Source: Atrichornis clamosus
Taxonomy: Eukaryota > Chordata > Aves > Passeriformes > Menuridae
Reading direction: 5' to 3'
Assembly: GCA_013400975.1 (NCBI GenBank)
Contig: WBMZ01011683.1
Location: 1-64,000 of the forward strand
DNA: 64,000 nucleotides
The notes below the pieces were generated by a model. The model saw only the letters and a list, made by a program, of their open reading frames with translations. It had not been told where the DNA came from and ran no database searches. Positions 61,269-64,000 of this stretch are shown one piece after another (within the stretch, counting starts at the first letter, position 1; each line of letters opens with the position of its first letter). A program made the position numbers and the translations under genes.

Positions 61269-64000
61269 TACCACTGATATTTAATATGTCTTTTCCTTTT
61301 AGTCCCTCTTCACCCAGGGTGATCACCCGTGTTCATATAGTGTCTATGTTGCATTTGGTGGTGCCACAATACAAACAAGAACTATCAAAGAACTCCCAGG
61401 AAACAAGACAAGAAAGCGGATTTCTGAGAAAGTAAAGCAGGTTGTATATTCTAGATTAAAGTGATATTTAATATGTAAGAGGAAACTGAAATTTATTCAG
61501 AAGTAAGTAAGTCTAGATTTCTTACTGCTTAAGATAATCTATAAAGGCCACTAATCTCTCTAAGTTATTATAAATGTTCCTAAACTGCTATGTATTTATT
61601 TCCTGGTAGTTTCTGTTATGATTCATATCAATACAGGTACAGCTAAATCAAAAATAGATAGCATCATTCCAATTAGCTCTTACAAATTCAAAATATATAA
61701 AAATTTGATATATTTATCATAACAATCTATTCACCTTGAGAGAATCTAAGTGTTACCTCATGAAGTTCATATGTAAGGAATTCCTAAGTAGAAAATAAAG
61801 GGTTTTCCAGTGATTTTTTTTCCAGCATAGATGATATTCCACCTTTTTTTATTTTTTAAAGAGTCAAGGGATAGTAGTAAGTAACTTTCAACCCAGAACT
61901 GCAGAGTCTCCAAAACAGACTATATCTTTCTTGAGGAACTTTGGGGAAATGAGTTAGAAAGAAGGGAATAAATGGTAACTTACCATGAGAAGGACAAAGA
62001 GAAAAGATTAACTGATTATCACTGGAAGAGGCTAAAAAAATTTCCTCTTCAAGTACTGTGTGGAAATGGAGTATGAAGAGGAAACATCGCACTTTTCAAC
62101 ACAATTTTAGCAAAAGTGAACAAACAGTTTGTGTGAAAGCAAGTTGAGCAGAATTTTTGGACTGGCCTGCTGTTGCTAATTCACACAAAGATGATTTTGT
62201 GTAAAGTAATGTGTAGCTGACCTGAGAATACTTAGGAGTCTAAATCTGAAACTGACTTTCAGAGCTGGTCAAGAGTTGTGTGGGCATTTAAGTCAGCAGG
62301 AAGTGCAGTGAATCATTGCTCACTGGTGTGACAAGCTCTTCATGAAACTAACACATTGGTGAACAGCCCCCATCTGAAATATTAAAAATTACATACTGGA
62401 ATACAAAGACAATATGCTACTAAGAGTAGCTGATTTAGGTTTAAGTCTAGAGGCCAGCTTTTTTCTTTTACTATACGTACATATGTGTGTGTGTTCATGC
62501 ATCCTGTAAAAGCAGAGAGAAGGGAGGAGGAAGAGAGGAATAGAGAGGAAGATTACTGTAAAGGCTAATTCAGAACATTAATTTAGTGGGTTCCTAAAAT
62601 CATGTAAGTATTCCACAGAATATCAGCCACCAGATAGAAAATCATTAGACCATAACAGTGCATTTTAAAAATATTGTTCATGGATAATTTACCACTTATG
62701 TTTGTTGTGATTTTTCCTCTTATTATCTACTATTCCCAATTTCCACGCTGTTTGGTATTTTCATGCAATTGCATACAATTGAATTTGGAACATAAAGCAT
62801 AGAGAGAGGAAAATAAATTACAATCAGAGAAAGAAAATACAAATGAGAAACTGAAACATCAAAAATTATGAGGCACTTCTTCCCCATCTTTTAGATAGAA
62901 CAAGAAAGGGTAAACTAAAATTAAAAGACAGAAATAAAGCTGCTCAATGATTTCAGTTTCCTCAGGCGGTAACAATTAACCTAAGAAAATAATGGGTACA
63001 AAGCTACATTAAAACAAAAATGTTTGGAAGCTAAACTAACGTAGACACTCATAAGGAAAATACACAGGATAACCAGAATTTCAAAAAGCATTTGGAAGAA
63101 AATTAAATACTCACTCTGCAGGGAATGAGCCGTCATATCACAGATGAGAACTCAGGAGAAATTCACCATTTGAAAAATCTGTCTGTAATGGAGTATAATT
63201 TTATTTTACACTTATGAAAAGGAAATGTAAAGGAGTGCGAGAAGATGTTTCTAACCACAAAAAGAACTATGAGCCTACAGGACAACAGAATTGAAAAACA
63301 GACTGTGAGCTATCTATTTTCTTTCTGTTTAAAGCTCTTGCATTTTATCCTTCTTGCAGACAGCTAGACATATTTGTTCTGGACAGGTTTTTTGACAAGG
63401 ACGTTGTGGACTAAAAACATCATACTACATTTTTCATTTTTAAGGTACATGCAATCCATCCCCATCACTTTGAGGTAACTTTGCTTTCCAGTAGAATGCT
63501 CCAGGTTTTAATCACGAGTCTACTTTTATTCTCAGTATGAGATCAAAATAAATACACCACCAGCGTGAACACTTTTCTGAGAGGACAAGAGGGATTCCTG
63601 CTTGTCATAACTAATGATGGTGATCAAAGTCAACCAGGTGCTCACACTGACCTGAGCTTTGATCATTTACTATCCTTTCCAATATCTGAGCCTGGGAGTG
63701 AGTTGCCCTAATGGCCTCTGGTTACATTAGTGGCATATGGCAGGAAAAAGGAGTAGAAGATAAGAAGAAGCAAGAAGGAGAGGGGAATGTCTAGCTATGC
63801 AGCATGAGTAAGTCTAAAAACCTCTGGGCAATTGAAGTAAGCTCATATTCAAGGCTTTTTATGCATTGTACATGTTAATGTTATTGAAATACTCAGCACG
63901 TTTTTCATGAAAGCTGGTCCCAAAGGGCAATGACATGATCCTTTACTCACCTTTGAGCAATTACTCAAATGAGCAGACTGGTTTAAAAGGGTTTTTGTGT
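61269..64000. other. AT-rich unique sequence, no gene seen
   Basis: About 2.7 kb to the window edge with no recognisable gene. It holds a GA-rich tract (62511-62552) just after a short TG run (62483-62494). The 78-codon minus frame at 61856-62092 has no motifs. Confidence 0.55.
62511..62552 (+). repeat. GA-rich low-complexity tract
   Basis: About 40 bp of AGAGA, GGAGG and GAGAGGAA units on the plus strand. Confidence 0.75.

Noticed and set aside
1..64000. CRISPR arrays, bacterial operons or prophage
   Set aside because: No regularly spaced repeats, ribosome binding sites or dense gene arrangement; the repeat content is clearly avian nuclear DNA.

Overview
This window looks like nuclear DNA from a bird, most likely a passerine. 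It is AT-rich throughout (about 36% GC by eye) and has no operon-like or gene-dense structure. The organism call rests on the repeats. There are five 5'-truncated CR1 LINE copies of the avian type, with ends of the form 'attctgtgattctgtg'. There is a minus-strand SINE that joins a tRNA-Ile-like head to a CR1-type tail, an architecture I know from zebra finch TguSINE1. There is also one solo LTR of avian endogenous-retrovirus style, with TG...CA ends, a TATA box, polyadenylation signals and an exact 5-bp target-site duplication. These are identifications by eye and from memory of the families; no search was run.

Layout: 1-5846 is unique AT-rich sequence with a CR1 3' end (663-1024), a purine-rich tract and a small tandem duplication. 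A longer CR1 with part of the reverse-transcriptase ORF and an internal deletion lies at 5847-6512. A locally CpG-enriched stretch at 13284-14090 could be a terminal exon, and 14425-14660 looks like a conserved non-coding element. The solo LTR is at 15673-16441, the tRNA-derived SINE at 20583-20721 (minus) and a CR1 at 21335-22010 (minus). Between 22 and 34 kb the sequence is mostly featureless, apart from a pyrimidine-rich kilobase (28740-29900) and a TA/TG microsatellite (32691-32770). A small ORF with a signal-peptide-like start (34313-34639) sits just before another CR1 (34712-35137). From 35 to 55 kb I see only unique sequence with weak ancient-repeat traces. A CR1 (minus) lies at 55121-55670 and a MIR-like SINE remnant near 61200-61268.

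I found no protein-coding gene that I can name. The open frames over about 120 codons are either CR1 sequence or lie in unremarkable AT-rich DNA, and none shows a protein family I recognise. The window is best read as an intergenic gene desert or the inside of a very large intron. Its most informative content is the repeat record, including a SINE and a LINE with matching 3' tails, which suggests a parasite/partner relationship. The two places most likely to hide undescribed function are the exon-like block at 13.3-14.1 kb and the small ORF at 34.3 kb. Both are hypotheses only.
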